Shown here: positions 16,087 to 24,043 of the stretch, piece after piece
Position numbering within the stretch: position 1 is the stretch's first letter
Layout of the letters: every line of letters begins with the position of its first letter
Source: Nocardia concava NBRC 100430
GTDB lineage: Bacteria > Actinomycetota > Actinomycetes > Mycobacteriales > Mycobacteriaceae
Direction: 5' to 3'
Length of the DNA stretch: 64,000 bases
Assembly: GCF_000308815.1 (NCBI RefSeq)
Contig: NZ_BAFX01000132.1
Span: 1-64,000, forward strand
Made by a program: the position numbers and the translations under genes
The notes under the pieces: model-generated
What the model was told of the DNA's origin: nothing
The model's database searches: none
Seen by the model: only the letters and a program-made list of their open reading frames with translations

Positions 16087-16098
16087 ACATGCGCATGT
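16087..16098. promoter_or_regulatory. Palindrome ACATGCGCATGT upstream of the metal ATPase
   Basis: A perfect 12-bp palindrome, followed by a further CATGT half site (16102-16106), within the 79-nt gap between the methyltransferase stop and the ATPase start. AT-rich dyads of this kind are typical of ArsR/SmtB metal sensors, but no ArsR gene is adjacent. Confidence 0.4.
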
Positions 16099-16144
16099 CT
16101 GCATGTGACTATTAATTGCCGATCCGACCTGGGAATCAGCCGAA

Positions 16145-17044
16145 TCATCCGGCGGCGACAACCTCGGCGAGACGCCCGATATCCGCAGGCCGCACCCGGC
16201 AACAGCCACCCACGATCGAGGCCCCGAGCTTCACCCACTCCCCTACCCTCGCTGCCGAGAACCGCGACTCCCCCACCCAGCAGCGCCGCTCCACATCCCA
16301 GCCCTCCCCGCTGTTCGGATAGGCGATCACCGGCTTGCCCGTCACCTCCCGCGCCAGCGCCACCGCCGCCGCGACATCATCCGGCGCGCAGCAGTTCACT
16401 CCCACCGCCACGATCTCCGCGACCTCGGCGGCGATAGCGAACGCCTCCCGCAGCGGCTGCCCGGCCCGGGTGTGCAGCCCGTCGATGCTGTAGCTCAGCC
16501 ACGCGGGCACGCCGCTGCCGTCCAGCAGCCCGGCCAGCGCCTCGGCCTCGTCGATATCGGGAATCGTCTCCAGGGCAAGCACATCCACACCCGATTCGGC
16601 CAGCACCGCCAGCCGAGGCAGATGCCAACGCTTCAACTCGGCGATCGAGAGCCCGTACCGGCCACGGTATTCCGACCCGTCGGCCAGCACCGCACCATAG
16701 GGACCCACCGACGCGGCGACCCACCGCTCCCGGCCGTCGTCCATCTCGTCGCGTGCCGCGGCCGCGAGCTCGACACTGCGCCGCAGCAGCCGCGCGCCTT
16801 CCTCCCGGTCGATACCGCGGGCCGCGAAGCCGTCGAACGAGGCTTGATAGCTCGCGCTCGTGGCGATCACCGCACCGGCCCGGAAGTAGGCGGCATGCAC
16901 CGCCCGGATCTCGTCGGGCGCGTCCAGAAGCAGTCTGGCCGACCACAATTCGTCGGACAGGTCGTGCCCGCGCGCCTCCAGTTCGGTGGCCAAACCGCCA
17001 TCGGAGATCAGGAGTTCACCGAGCGGGATTTGCAGCGCGACCAC
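16145..17044 (-). CDS. mmuM: Homocysteine S-methyltransferase
   Basis: 299 aa from GTG 17044 (VVALQIPLGELLISDGGLATELEARG); an upstream ATG at 17092 would run through the divergent promoter. It is a Pfam S-methyl_trans-type TIM barrel that moves a methyl group from S-methylmethionine or SAM to homocysteine. The zinc ligands are visible as GVNCCAPDD (about residues 220-228) and GGCCRVRPADI near the C-terminus. Other family stretches are DGGLATELE, SYQASFDGF and ETIPDIDEAEAL. It is divergent from the alpha/beta hydrolase at 17082. Confidence 0.88.
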   Translation of the reverse strand: MVALQIPLGELLISDGGLATELEARGHDLSDELWSARLLLDAPDEIRAVHAAYFRAGAVIATSASYQASFDGFAARGIDREEGARLLRRSVELAAAARDEMDDGRERWVAASVGPYGAVLADGSEYRGRYGLSIAELKRWHLPRLAVLAESGVDVLALETIPDIDEAEALAGLLDGSGVPAWLSYSIDGLHTRAGQPLREAFAIAAEVAEIVAVGVNCCAPDDVAAAVALAREVTGKPVIAYPNSGEGWDVERRCWVGESRFSAARVGEWVKLGASIVGGCCRVRPADIGRLAEVVAAG

Positions 17045-17056
17045 AATCCTCCGAAC

Positions 17057-17070
17057 TGAAACGTGTTCTA
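17057..17070. promoter_or_regulatory. KstR-type operator
   Basis: TGAAACGTGTTCTA matches the published KstR consensus TnnAACnnGTTnnA at every fixed position. It sits between the divergent starts at 17044 and 17082. Confidence 0.6.
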
Positions 17071-17081
17071 TGTTAGATGGC

Positions 17082-17933
17082 GTGGATGTCACCTACGAGA
17101 ACACCCGACGCGAAATCGCCACCGACAAGGGCGTCCTGCGCTACCACGAGGCCGGCGACGGCCCACCCCTGATTCTCCTGCACGGCTCCGGAATCGGCGT
17201 GAACGGCTGGCGCAACTTCCGCGGCAACCTCGGCTTCTACGCTGACCACTTCCACTGCTACGTCCTGGAATTCCCCGGCTTCGGCGTCAGCGACCCGGTG
17301 CCCGGCCATCCGGTACTCACCGCCGTCGACTCCGTCGTCCGCTTCATGGACGCACTGAACCTCGACTCCGCCGCTCTGCTCGGCAACTCCATGGGCGGCG
17401 TCGTGGCGCTGAATGTGGCCATGCAGCACCCGCAGCGGGTGGAGAAGATCATCGCCATCGGCGGCGTCGGCCACAGCCTGCTGTCCCCCAACCCCAGCGA
17501 AGGCACCCGGCTACTGGCCGAATTCGCCGACAACCCCACCCGCGAGGGCCTCGACCGCTGGCTGCGCTGCATGATCTACGACCCCAAGATGATCACCGAC
17601 GAGATCGTCGAGGAACGCTGGGCCGCCGCCAGCGACCCGACCGCGCACGCCAGCCTCAAGGCCATGTACGGCACCGAAGCGCTTGCGCTGCAACAGCAGT
17701 TCCTCGCGAACTCCCCCACTCCGCCGTACTGGGCGATGTTCCACAAGATCAAGAGCCCGGTGCTGATGACGTGGGGCGCCGACGACCGGCAGTGCCCCAC
17801 CGACATGGCGCTCATCCCGCTGCGCCAGATCCCCAATGCCGAACTGCACGTGTTCCCCAAGTGCGGGCATTGGGTGATGTACGAGGCCAAGGAGGCCTTC
17901 GAACGCGTCACCCTCGAATTCCTGCATCGCTGA
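17082..17933 (+). CDS. Alpha/beta hydrolase, meta-cleavage-product hydrolase-like
   Basis: 283 aa from GTG 17082 (an ATG at 17070 is the alternative). Catalytic elements: oxyanion region LLHGSGIGVNGW, nucleophile in GNSMGG (about residues 104-109), acid in WGADDRQCP and His in CGHWVMYE. The pattern is that of carbon-carbon hydrolases such as HsaD, TesD and BphD, which split ring-fission products. The exact KstR box immediately upstream argues for a place in sterol or cholesterol catabolism. No other steroid genes are adjacent in this window, so the exact substrate is not assigned. Confidence 0.8.
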   Translation: MDVTYENTRREIATDKGVLRYHEAGDGPPLILLHGSGIGVNGWRNFRGNLGFYADHFHCYVLEFPGFGVSDPVPGHPVLTAVDSVVRFMDALNLDSAALLGNSMGGVVALNVAMQHPQRVEKIIAIGGVGHSLLSPNPSEGTRLLAEFADNPTREGLDRWLRCMIYDPKMITDEIVEERWAAASDPTAHASLKAMYGTEALALQQQFLANSPTPPYWAMFHKIKSPVLMTWGADDRQCPTDMALIPLRQIPNAELHVFPKCGHWVMYEAKEAFERVTLEFLHR

Positions 17934-17941
17934 ACAGGATT

Positions 17942-17968
17942 GCGGGGTGGGCGTCACACCCACCCCGC
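17942..17968. terminator. Bidirectional terminator
   Basis: GCGGGGTGGG (17942-17951) pairs with CCCACCCCGC (17959-17968) around a 7-nt loop. It lies between convergent genes. Confidence 0.75.
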
Positions 17969-17975
17969 CCAGCGG

Positions 17976-18722
17976 TCAGCGGCTGCCGAACACCACGGTG
18001 TGACAGGCGTTCAACAAGGTGGTCAGCTCCTCGGCCTCCTTGTCGTCCAGCCCTGCGAACGCGTGCGCGATCAGCTCATCGGTGATCGACTCCGCCTGCA
18101 TCCAACGGCCTTTCAGATCCGCGGTCACCTCGTCGAAGGGCTCCGGCCAGCCGTAGTTGCGCGCCTGATCCGGACCCGAGGCCAGCGGCGACCCCGCGAT
18201 CAGCACCGCCTGCAACGGCGACAGCCCACTGGCCAACACACCCACCAGGTGCAGACCGCCACGCAATTCACGCAGAGTCTGGATCAACTGCAGCACCAGA
18301 CCCGGCGCATCCTCGGCCCGCGGCAACGCACGCCAGCCCGCGAACAGCGGCACACCCACCGGACTAGCGGCCTCGACCACCCGCTGCAATAGCTCCGCCA
18401 GCCGCTCGCCGTCCTCGAAGCCCGCCAGCTTGCGACGCCCGAAGTCCTGGCACGCCTTCAGATATCCCGCAGCGCCCACCGCGGCCGGAGTCGACGCGGT
18501 CGCCTCCCACGCCTGGCGAACGGAATCGGCCGGGAAGAACCCGAACGCCGCGGTCACCACATCGGCATCCACATCACCGAGCACACCGGCGCGGCCGCGC
18601 GTGTACCCGGGCATGAAACCGGGGACACCCGTACTGTCGGCGAAGGCTCGCGCTTCCCTGGAGAAAAAGAAACCCCCACCGATCTGCTGGATCTGATCCT
18701 TCACCGCGGACGCTACCGACAT
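17976..18722 (-). CDS. SCO6745-family helical protein
   Basis: 248 aa. It resembles the SCO6745-type family of actinobacterial helical proteins: SREARAFADSTGVPGFMPGYTRGRAGVLGDVDADVV followed by TAAFGFFPADSVRQAW is the typical N-terminal signature (about residues 20-75). The remainder is predicted helical, with LIAGSPLASGPDQARNYGWPEPFDEVTADLKGRW near the C-terminus. No catalytic residues or known reaction. Convergent with the hydrolase. The 259 nt upstream (18723-18981) hold no gene. Confidence 0.7.
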   Translation of the reverse strand: MSVASAVKDQIQQIGGGFFFSREARAFADSTGVPGFMPGYTRGRAGVLGDVDADVVTAAFGFFPADSVRQAWEATASTPAAVGAAGYLKACQDFGRRKLAGFEDGERLAELLQRVVEAASPVGVPLFAGWRALPRAEDAPGLVLQLIQTLRELRGGLHLVGVLASGLSPLQAVLIAGSPLASGPDQARNYGWPEPFDEVTADLKGRWMQAESITDELIAHAFAGLDDKEAEELTTLLNACHTVVFGSR

Positions 18723-18981
18723 GTCCGTTCCTCTCTGAGCGGAAAGCGCAATCGATCCGAGACTATTTCAGGGCCCTGAGCGGCCGCGCGCGGGCTCCCG
18801 GAAAGCGACGCGAAACACAGTCCGGCCGTCGACGCCAGCACGCTCGCCACGAATTATCCTGCGCCGATACGGGATTCACGTCCGACACCGCACGATCACC
18901 GGAATCGACTGCCCACCAGCACAGCTCAGCCCGCTACTCGACCTGAAATTACTGTCAGTCAGATCCGCTAACCTTCAAGCG

Positions 18982-19692
18982 GTGCTAGGACATTCACATG
19001 CGACCAGCGGCGCGCTCGCCTGGTCGGCGGCGGCAGCGGCGCTGCCGTTCACCGTCTTGACTTATCCCGCAGTGCAATCCGGGGCCATCGGCTCGGTTGA
19101 TCTGGTGATGGGCACCTTCCTCACCGCGGGCGCCGCGCTGCTGCCCGACGCCGATCACCCCTCCGGCACCATTTCCCATGTGCTGGGGCCGATCTCGCAC
19201 TACGCGTGCAAGTTCATCTCGTGGATCTCCGGCGGGCACCGCCACGGCACCCACTCCTTCGCCTTCGTCGCGGCCGTCACCTATGGCACCTGGGCTGGAG
19301 AGCACCTGCTCGGCCGGAATTTCACGCTCGCGCTGGTGTTCTTCCTGCTCGCCCTCGCCGTCAAGGCGCTCGGCCTGGCGCCCACCGGTGACGGCATCAA
19401 ATCCTGGGGCACCGTCGTCATCCTCGCCGTGTGCGGCACCTTCGCCATCGACCACTGGATCAGCGACAAACCCAGCTGGCTTCCCTTCTCCGTCGGGCTC
19501 GGCGCGCTCGCCCACCTCATCGGCGACTGTCTCACCGACCGCGGCTGCCGCCTGTTATGGCCCTTGAAGATCCGCACCCGCGTCCCGATCATCGACCGCA
19601 CCGGCAACAAGATCGAGACCATGGTGCTGGTCCCCCTCTTCGCACTCGGGACCCTGGCGCTGCTCTGGTACACGCTCACTCACCAACCGTGA
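18982..19692 (+). CDS. YdjM/DUF457-type membrane-bound metal-dependent hydrolase
   Basis: 236 aa from GTG 18982. It has family motifs near the N-terminus (LGHSHATSGALAW) and LLPDADHPSGTISH (about 53-66), then GGHRHGTHSF (about 84-93) and HLIGDCLTDRGCRLLWPL (about 174-191), set in five or more hydrophobic helices. The His/Asp residues are the putative metal ligands. These inner-membrane proteins (LexA-binding, membrane-associated hydrolase family) have no settled function in actinobacteria. It stands alone between divergent and same-strand neighbours. Confidence 0.85.
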   Translation: MLGHSHATSGALAWSAAAAALPFTVLTYPAVQSGAIGSVDLVMGTFLTAGAALLPDADHPSGTISHVLGPISHYACKFISWISGGHRHGTHSFAFVAAVTYGTWAGEHLLGRNFTLALVFFLLALAVKALGLAPTGDGIKSWGTVVILAVCGTFAIDHWISDKPSWLPFSVGLGALAHLIGDCLTDRGCRLLWPLKIRTRVPIIDRTGNKIETMVLVPLFALGTLALLWYTLTHQP

Positions 19693-19800
19693 GTGGGAAT
19701 CTCCGGGGACCGAGTCCCCGGACCCCACAGGCACGGCGAGGCCCGGCCGCTCGCCTCGTATGATCCGAGGACCAACGCAGCGGGCAGAACGGAGTCGAAT

Positions 19801-20295
19801 ATGAGCGATCGCGAGGAACTGAGCTGGGAGCTATTCGGTGACGCCAGCAGGGATCTGGCCCAGGAGATCGCCGATGACGGCTTCGAACCCGACCTCATCC
19901 TGTCGATCGCCCGCGGCGGCCTCTTCGTGGCCGGGTCCCTCGGCTACGCCCTCGACGTCAAGAACCTCCACGTCATGAACGTCGAGTTCTACACCGGCGT
20001 GGACCAGCGTCTCGACATGCCGGTCATGCTCCCGCCGGTACCCAGCGCCGTCGACCTCACCGGCGCCACCGTCCTCGTCGCCGACGATGTCGCCGACACC
20101 GGCAAGACCCTCAAACTGGTCCGCGACTTCTGCGAGAACCACGTCGCCGAGGTGCGCTGCGCGGTCATCTACCAGAAGCCGCACTCCGAGGTGGACTGCG
20201 AATACGTCTGGAAGCGCACCGACAAGTGGATCAACTTCCCCTGGTCGGTGCTGCCGCCCGTGGTCAACCGCGAGGTCCGCGTCCTCGACGCCTGA
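19801..20295 (+). CDS. Phosphoribosyltransferase-domain protein
   Basis: 164 aa from ATG 19801. A type I PRTase fold is indicated by ILSIARGGLFVAGSLGYAL (about residues 36-54) and the PRPP-binding motif VLVADDVADTGKTL (about 91-104). Short members of this kind (xanthine/hypoxanthine-like, Gpt-like) are widespread in actinobacteria next to unrelated genes. They could salvage a purine or nicotinate-type base; the specificity loop does not reveal which. It is convergent with the cyclophilin gene across a strong terminator. Confidence 0.85.
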   Translation: MSDREELSWELFGDASRDLAQEIADDGFEPDLILSIARGGLFVAGSLGYALDVKNLHVMNVEFYTGVDQRLDMPVMLPPVPSAVDLTGATVLVADDVADTGKTLKLVRDFCENHVAEVRCAVIYQKPHSEVDCEYVWKRTDKWINFPWSVLPPVVNREVRVLDA

Positions 20296-20334
20296 ATCAC
20301 GCTCCGCACCAACGACAATGCTCGTCAACGACAA

Positions 20335-20362
20335 CGGCCCGCAACCACATGGTTGCGGGCCG
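20335..20362. terminator. Bidirectional terminator
   Basis: A perfect 12-bp stem CGGCCCGCAACC (20335-20346) / GGTTGCGGGCCG (20351-20362) with loop ACAT, between convergent genes. Confidence 0.88.
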
Positions 20363-20388
20363 TTCGTCTGCTATCGCTGCGAAAAGGT

Positions 20389-20880
20389 TCAGACCAGCTC
20401 GGCGGAGAGGATGGTGATCGGCTCGACCGGCACGTCCTGGTGGCCGGCCTTGTTGCCGGTCTTGACGCCCTCGATCGCGTCCACGACGGCCTCGCCGTCG
20501 ACGACCTTGCCGAACACCGCGTAGCCGAAGCCGTCCTGGCCCGGGTAGTTCAGGAAGCCGTTGTTGCTGGTGTTGATGAAGAACTGCGCGCTGGCCGAAT
20601 GCGGGGCCGAGGTACGCGCCATGGCGACGGTGTACTTGTCGTTCTTGAGGCCGTTGGCCGCCTCGTTCTCGACCTGCCGCGGGGCCGGCTTCTGCTGCAT
20701 GTTCGCGGACAGGCCGCCACCCTGGATCATGAAGTTCGGGATCACGCGGTGGAACACGGTGTCCGCGTAATGGCCTTCCTTCACGTATTCGACGAAGTTG
20801 GCGACGGTCTTGGGTGCCTTGGCCTCGTCCAGTTCCAGGGTGATGTCCCCGGCGGAGGTCTTCAGGAGCACTTTGGTCAT
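20389..20880 (-). CDS. Peptidyl-prolyl cis-trans isomerase, cyclophilin type
   Basis: 163 aa from ATG 20880 (MTKVLLKTSAGDITLELD). Cyclophilin active-site sequence FHRVIPNFMIQGG (about residues 44-56) contains the catalytic Arg; MARTSAPHSASAQFFINTSNN and FGYAVFGKVVDG are also standard. There is no signal peptide, so it is cytoplasmic, in the bacterial PpiA/PpiB class that assists protein folding. Confidence 0.95.
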   Translation of the reverse strand: MTKVLLKTSAGDITLELDEAKAPKTVANFVEYVKEGHYADTVFHRVIPNFMIQGGGLSANMQQKPAPRQVENEAANGLKNDKYTVAMARTSAPHSASAQFFINTSNNGFLNYPGQDGFGYAVFGKVVDGEAVVDAIEGVKTGNKAGHQDVPVEPITILSAELV

Positions 20881-21104
20881 GCGACCCATCGTATGGGAGC
20901 GCCCAACCCGGCGACCGGGCGGCATCGAATAGCCGCCCCTCTCTTCGTGGTTGGGAGGTGATGGGTGTGGTCAGGCGGTCGCGTGTGCGTGGCGATTGCT
21001 GGAATATGTTCAAAACGAAGCTACATGCGTAGATGCGCATATTTCCATTGCCTAATTCTCGATATTGCTCGAGGAGACCCGGTCGCCGGCGCAGGTCCCC
21101 AGGG
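20881..21104. promoter_or_regulatory. Upstream region of the cyclophilin gene with ATGCGCAT dyad
   Basis: 224 nt without a supported gene. The segment 21021-21045 contains CTACATGCGT and the palindrome ATGCGCAT (21033-21040), resembling the dyad in front of the metal ATPase (16087-16098). Confidence 0.3.
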
Positions 21105-21491
21105 TCAGGCTTCGTACAGCTCGAGTGGCAGATCGTCCGGATCGGCGAAGAAGGCGAACCGCTTCCCCGTGTACTCGTCCACCCTCACTTCTTCTACCGC
21201 CACTCCCCTACCCCGCAGCTCGGCCAGGGCCTCCACCACATCTGGAACGACGAAAGCGAGGTGCCGCAAACCCGCAGCCTCGGGCCGGGAGGGCCGCGCC
21301 GGTGGGTCCGGAAACGAGAAGAGCTCCAGCTGCCCGCCGTCCGGAAGCGCGAGATCCAGCTTGTACGAACGCCTTTCGGCCCGATAGTTCTCGGCGATCA
21401 CCCACAGCCCGAGGATCTCGGTATAGAAGGCCTTCGACTTCTCGTAATCCGAAGCGATGATCGCGACGTGGTGGATCCGCTGCAGCTGCAC
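21105..21491 (-). CDS. VOC-family glyoxalase-I-like protein (YaeR type)
   Basis: 128 aa, a single vicinal-oxygen-chelate unit. The characteristic start is IHHVAIIASDYEKSKAFYTEILG; the metal-ligand positions are His near residue 8 (HHVAI), Glu in QLELFSFP, His in GLRHLAFVV and Glu in LPLELYEA, all four present. This pattern matches the small YaeR/SMU1112c-like lyase subgroup. Such proteins bind a divalent metal and are often linked to ketoaldehyde detoxification, though most are untested. Confidence 0.85.
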   Translation of the reverse strand: MQLQRIHHVAIIASDYEKSKAFYTEILGLWVIAENYRAERRSYKLDLALPDGGQLELFSFPDPPARPSRPEAAGLRHLAFVVPDVVEALAELRGRGVAVEEVRVDEYTGKRFAFFADPDDLPLELYEA

Positions 21492-21619
21492 TCCCCCGAC
21501 GCTAGCGCACCCCTTCCCACGGCTCGGTGAAGGCGATCAGGAATCAAGAAGCAACCCGGGGTACCGCGGCCATAACGTGGGCGTCGACGCAGTTCGGACC
21601 ATGAAAAAGGAGCCCTCCG

Positions 21620-21964
21620 ATGACCAAGAAGATCGACGCGATCCTCTACCCCGTAACCGATATCGCCGCCGCGAAGGCGCAGTTCACCACCCTCCTCGGC
21701 GTCGAGCCGGCCGTGGACCAGCCCTACTACGTGCACTTCGAAACCCCCGACGGCATCGCGGTCGGCCTGGTCCCCAACGGCCAGCAGCGCGGCATGATCG
21801 GCGGCACCGTCTTCTGGACCGTCGACGACATCAACACCGCAGTCAAGACCCTCGTCGAGGCAGGCGGCACGGTCACCGAAGACGCCCACGACGTAGGCGG
21901 CGGCAAACTCGTCGCGATCCTCAAGGACCCCCAGGGCAACGTAATCGGCCTCGCCCAGTCCTGA
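21620..21964 (+). CDS. VOC-family protein (glyoxalase/bleomycin-resistance fold)
   Basis: 114 aa from ATG 21620 (AAAAGGAG precedes it). A beta-alpha-beta-beta-beta arrangement is apparent: ILYPVTDIAAAKAQFTTLLGVEP, then YYVHFETPDGIAVGLV, FWTVDDINTAVKTLVEAGG and VAILKDPQGNVIGLAQS. The metal-ligand His/Glu set is incomplete, as in many binding or non-metal members of the family. Function unknown. Confidence 0.82.
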   Translation: MTKKIDAILYPVTDIAAAKAQFTTLLGVEPAVDQPYYVHFETPDGIAVGLVPNGQQRGMIGGTVFWTVDDINTAVKTLVEAGGTVTEDAHDVGGGKLVAILKDPQGNVIGLAQS

Positions 21965-21973
21965 CAGCCGCAT

Positions 21974-22039
21974 CAAGATCAGGGAGCTCCCACCGCGCGA
22001 ATTCGGACAAGAACTCGCAGTGAGAGCTCCCTGATCTTG
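21974..22039. repeat. 66-nt palindromic element between convergent genes
   Basis: CAAGATCAGGGAGCTCCCAC (21974-21993) and its complement at 22020-22039 (one mismatch in 20) enclose 26 nt. Inside the arms a C/A mismatch precedes GCG/CGC, leaving a loop containing CGAATTCGGACAA, very like that of the element at 584-640. It may also serve as a terminator here. Confidence 0.75.
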
Positions 22040-22048
22040 TTGGCGTGC

Positions 22049-22621
22049 TTACCCGTTGAGGTCCGCGACCGTTGAGGGCGCCCCGGCGAGGCGGACGGTC
22101 CGAGTCTTTTGCCGGACCCATATGGCGGCAGCGGCTGCCGCGAGCGCCAATGCGATGCCGGTAGAGCTGGCCACCAGGTGGAGATACCACGGTAGGTCGG
22201 CAGAGTGGCGGGGAATGATGAGGGGCACCAGGAAGCTGAACGACAGGTTGGCGAGCAGCCAAGTCAGCGCCCAACTGAGTGCGTTGCGCAGGCCTTCTCC
22301 CCAGGGTCGGGCCTCGGGTGTACCGCGTCGGTGAATCCACCTTGCCGCAGCGGCGAATCCGAGCGCAGACGACAGGCATACCGCGGCCCACAGGAGCCGT
22401 GACTGTGCTCCTTCTCCGGGATCATGCACTCCGGTGACGCCGACGTACAGGAAGTACATCGCATAGATGCCGAGCAGCACGATCCACATGAGTCGCAGCA
22501 GTGCCCATACGCGTTTGCGTAGCGGTCGCCCTGGGGCTTCGGCTGGTCCCCGGGTGCGGTTCCACAACCAGATCAGCCCGGCCCCGAGCCCGAGAACCAG
22601 GGCCAGAACGAACGCAGCCAT
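22049..22621 (-). CDS. Membrane protein of unknown function
   Basis: 190 aa, not recognised. Five hydrophobic segments are visible: residues about 3-20, 40-62 (LLRLMWIVLLGIYAMYFLYVGV), 75-92 (LLWAAVCLSSALGFAAAA), 112-133 (ALSWALTWLLANLSFSFLVPLI) and 144-168. Charged loops are short and no catalytic motif is seen. It is same-strand as the small membrane gene upstream (22706-23017), 84 bp apart, so perhaps the pair is cotranscribed. Confidence 0.6.
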   Translation of the reverse strand: MAAFVLALVLGLGAGLIWLWNRTRGPAEAPGRPLRKRVWALLRLMWIVLLGIYAMYFLYVGVTGVHDPGEGAQSRLLWAAVCLSSALGFAAAARWIHRRGTPEARPWGEGLRNALSWALTWLLANLSFSFLVPLIIPRHSADLPWYLHLVASSTGIALALAAAAAAIWVRQKTRTVRLAGAPSTVADLNG

Positions 22622-22705
22622 TCCGAGGTGGCCGTACCAATATTTCGGGGTCCGCGGTGCGAGGCGTATGGGTCCGGCGAAGGATTCCCGGCGGAAGCGG
22701 CACGG

Positions 22706-23017
22706 TCATTCTTCGTCGGCCGTTCGCGTCGTTGATCGAGGCTTCGAATTCTCACCGATCAACCATCTGCCCTCGATGTCGGGGCCAGCGGCTGTGCCGG
22801 TGGTTTGGGTTTGGACGGTGGTGATGCCGCCGAAGTCTTCTTGGATGACGGTTCCGGGTGGGACTCCGCCGTATCCGGCTGTCGAGAGTGGGTGGTTGAA
22901 CTCGCCGCCGCCGATGCCGTGGCGTCTGATCTTGCGCCAGCGCAGCACCAGCAGTGTCATCGGCCCGAAGAAGCCGATCATGAGCACGAGTATCGGTACC
23001 AGAGCCGATCCGTCCAT
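22706..23017 (-). CDS. Small single-pass membrane protein
   Basis: 103 aa, not recognised. One N-terminal helix (ALVPILVLMIGFFGPMTLLVL, about residues 5-25) is followed by a basic stop-transfer RWRKIRRH and a Gly/Thr-rich soluble tail (GGGEFNHPLSTAGYGGVPPG, then GGITTVQTQTTGTAAG). The topology would place the tail in the cytoplasm by the positive-inside rule. Confidence 0.55.
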   Translation of the reverse strand: MDGSALVPILVLMIGFFGPMTLLVLRWRKIRRHGIGGGEFNHPLSTAGYGGVPPGTVIQEDFGGITTVQTQTTGTAAGPDIEGRWLIGENSKPRSTTRTADEE

Positions 23018-23188
23018 ACCTCAGTAAATACCGACAGCTATCTTCCAGCAATTCGAGTCGCTTGTGCGCACGGAACCATGTTTGCCGTCGCGGTGTCAGA
23101 CGCTCGGGTTTGGGTAGGCGGTGGGCAGAGGTGTTCGGGGATGACCGGACGCGACCGTCGAGCGACAGCGAATGCGGAGGTGAGTGCT

Positions 23189-23647
23189 GTGTCGATTTCT
23201 GGTCCGACGAGGTCGGGTGCGCAATCGCAGCACATCGGTCCCGGGGAGGTTGGCCACGACTCGGGTCGGGAGACGACGGGTGAGTTGGTGCAGCGGGCCT
23301 CGCAGCAGCTGACCGAGTTGGTGCGTGGGGAGTTGAGGCTGGCTCAGGCGGAGATGAAGGAGAAGGGCAGACGGTACGGGATCAGTGGCGGGCTGCTCGG
23401 GGGCGCGGGGGTGGTCGGGTTTCTGACGTTGCAGGCCTTGGTTTTCACGGTGATCGCGGCGCTGGCTCTGGTGTTGCCGGTGTGGGCGTCGGCGCTGATC
23501 GTCACCGGGGTGCTCGCGGTGGTTGCCGCGGTGCTGGCGCTGGTGGGCCGTACGCAGGTGGGCCAGGCGACCCCGCCGACACCCGAGCAGACGATCGAAA
23601 CCGTCAAAGCCGATATCGCTCAAATCAAGGAGAGCTCACACCGATGA
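23189..23647 (+). CDS. Phage-holin-superfamily (holin III-like) membrane protein
   Basis: 152 aa from GTG 23189, chosen because GGAGG lies 8 nt upstream; longer frames lack this. The amphipathic segment TTGELVQRASQQLTELVRGELRLAQAEM (about residues 29-56) followed by two membrane helices (about 72-96 and 101-124) is the standard actinobacterial 'phage holin family' pattern, which is chromosomal and not phage-related. It overlaps the DUF3618 gene as ATGA and is the first of a three-gene operon, a common grouping in actinobacteria thought to concern envelope or stress functions. Confidence 0.85.
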   Translation: MSISGPTRSGAQSQHIGPGEVGHDSGRETTGELVQRASQQLTELVRGELRLAQAEMKEKGRRYGISGGLLGGAGVVGFLTLQALVFTVIAALALVLPVWASALIVTGVLAVVAAVLALVGRTQVGQATPPTPEQTIETVKADIAQIKESSHR

Positions 23648-24039
23648 ATAAGTCGGATCCGGAGAAGAAGACCGCGGCTGCCGTCGACGAGCTGCGTGAG
23701 CAGGTCGAGCACAGCCGCGAGGAACTCGCGCAGACCGTCGAGGCGCTCGCGGCCAAAACCGACGTCAAGGCACGCGCTCAGGACAAGGCCGAGGCCGCCA
23801 AGCAACAGGCCGTCGCGAAAGCTGAGCAGCTGAGGCACAAGACCACTGACGCCGCCGCGCAGGCTCGCGACCGAACGGTGCAGGCCGGTCGCACAGTGCA
23901 GGCCAAGACGCCGGAACCGGTGCGGCACAGGACAGCTCAGCTCGCCGATCAGGCACGCCGCCACCCGGGCCTGGTGCTCGCGGGTGCGGCGGGTGCGGTG
24001 ATCACGGTGTGGGTGGTGCGGCGCCGGCGGAACGGATGA
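23644..24039 (+). CDS. DUF3618 protein
   Basis: 131 aa from ATG 23644. The DUF3618 signature is at the N-terminus (VDELREQVEHSREELAQTVEALAAKTDVKARAQDK, about 11-45), then Ala/Lys/Gln-rich amphipathic repeats of 11-residue character (LEA-like) and a C-terminal membrane anchor (LVLAGAAGAVITVWVVRRRR). It is translationally coupled to the holin-like gene. Confidence 0.88.
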   Translation: MNKSDPEKKTAAAVDELREQVEHSREELAQTVEALAAKTDVKARAQDKAEAAKQQAVAKAEQLRHKTTDAAAQARDRTVQAGRTVQAKTPEPVRHRTAQLADQARRHPGLVLAGAAGAVITVWVVRRRRNG

Positions 24040-24043
24040 GCCG

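Noticed and set aside
13486..16437. 983-codon plus-strand frame across the hypothetical gene and metal ATPase
   Set aside because: Shadow frame rich in His/Arg/Asp; the ATPase on the other strand has every P-type motif.
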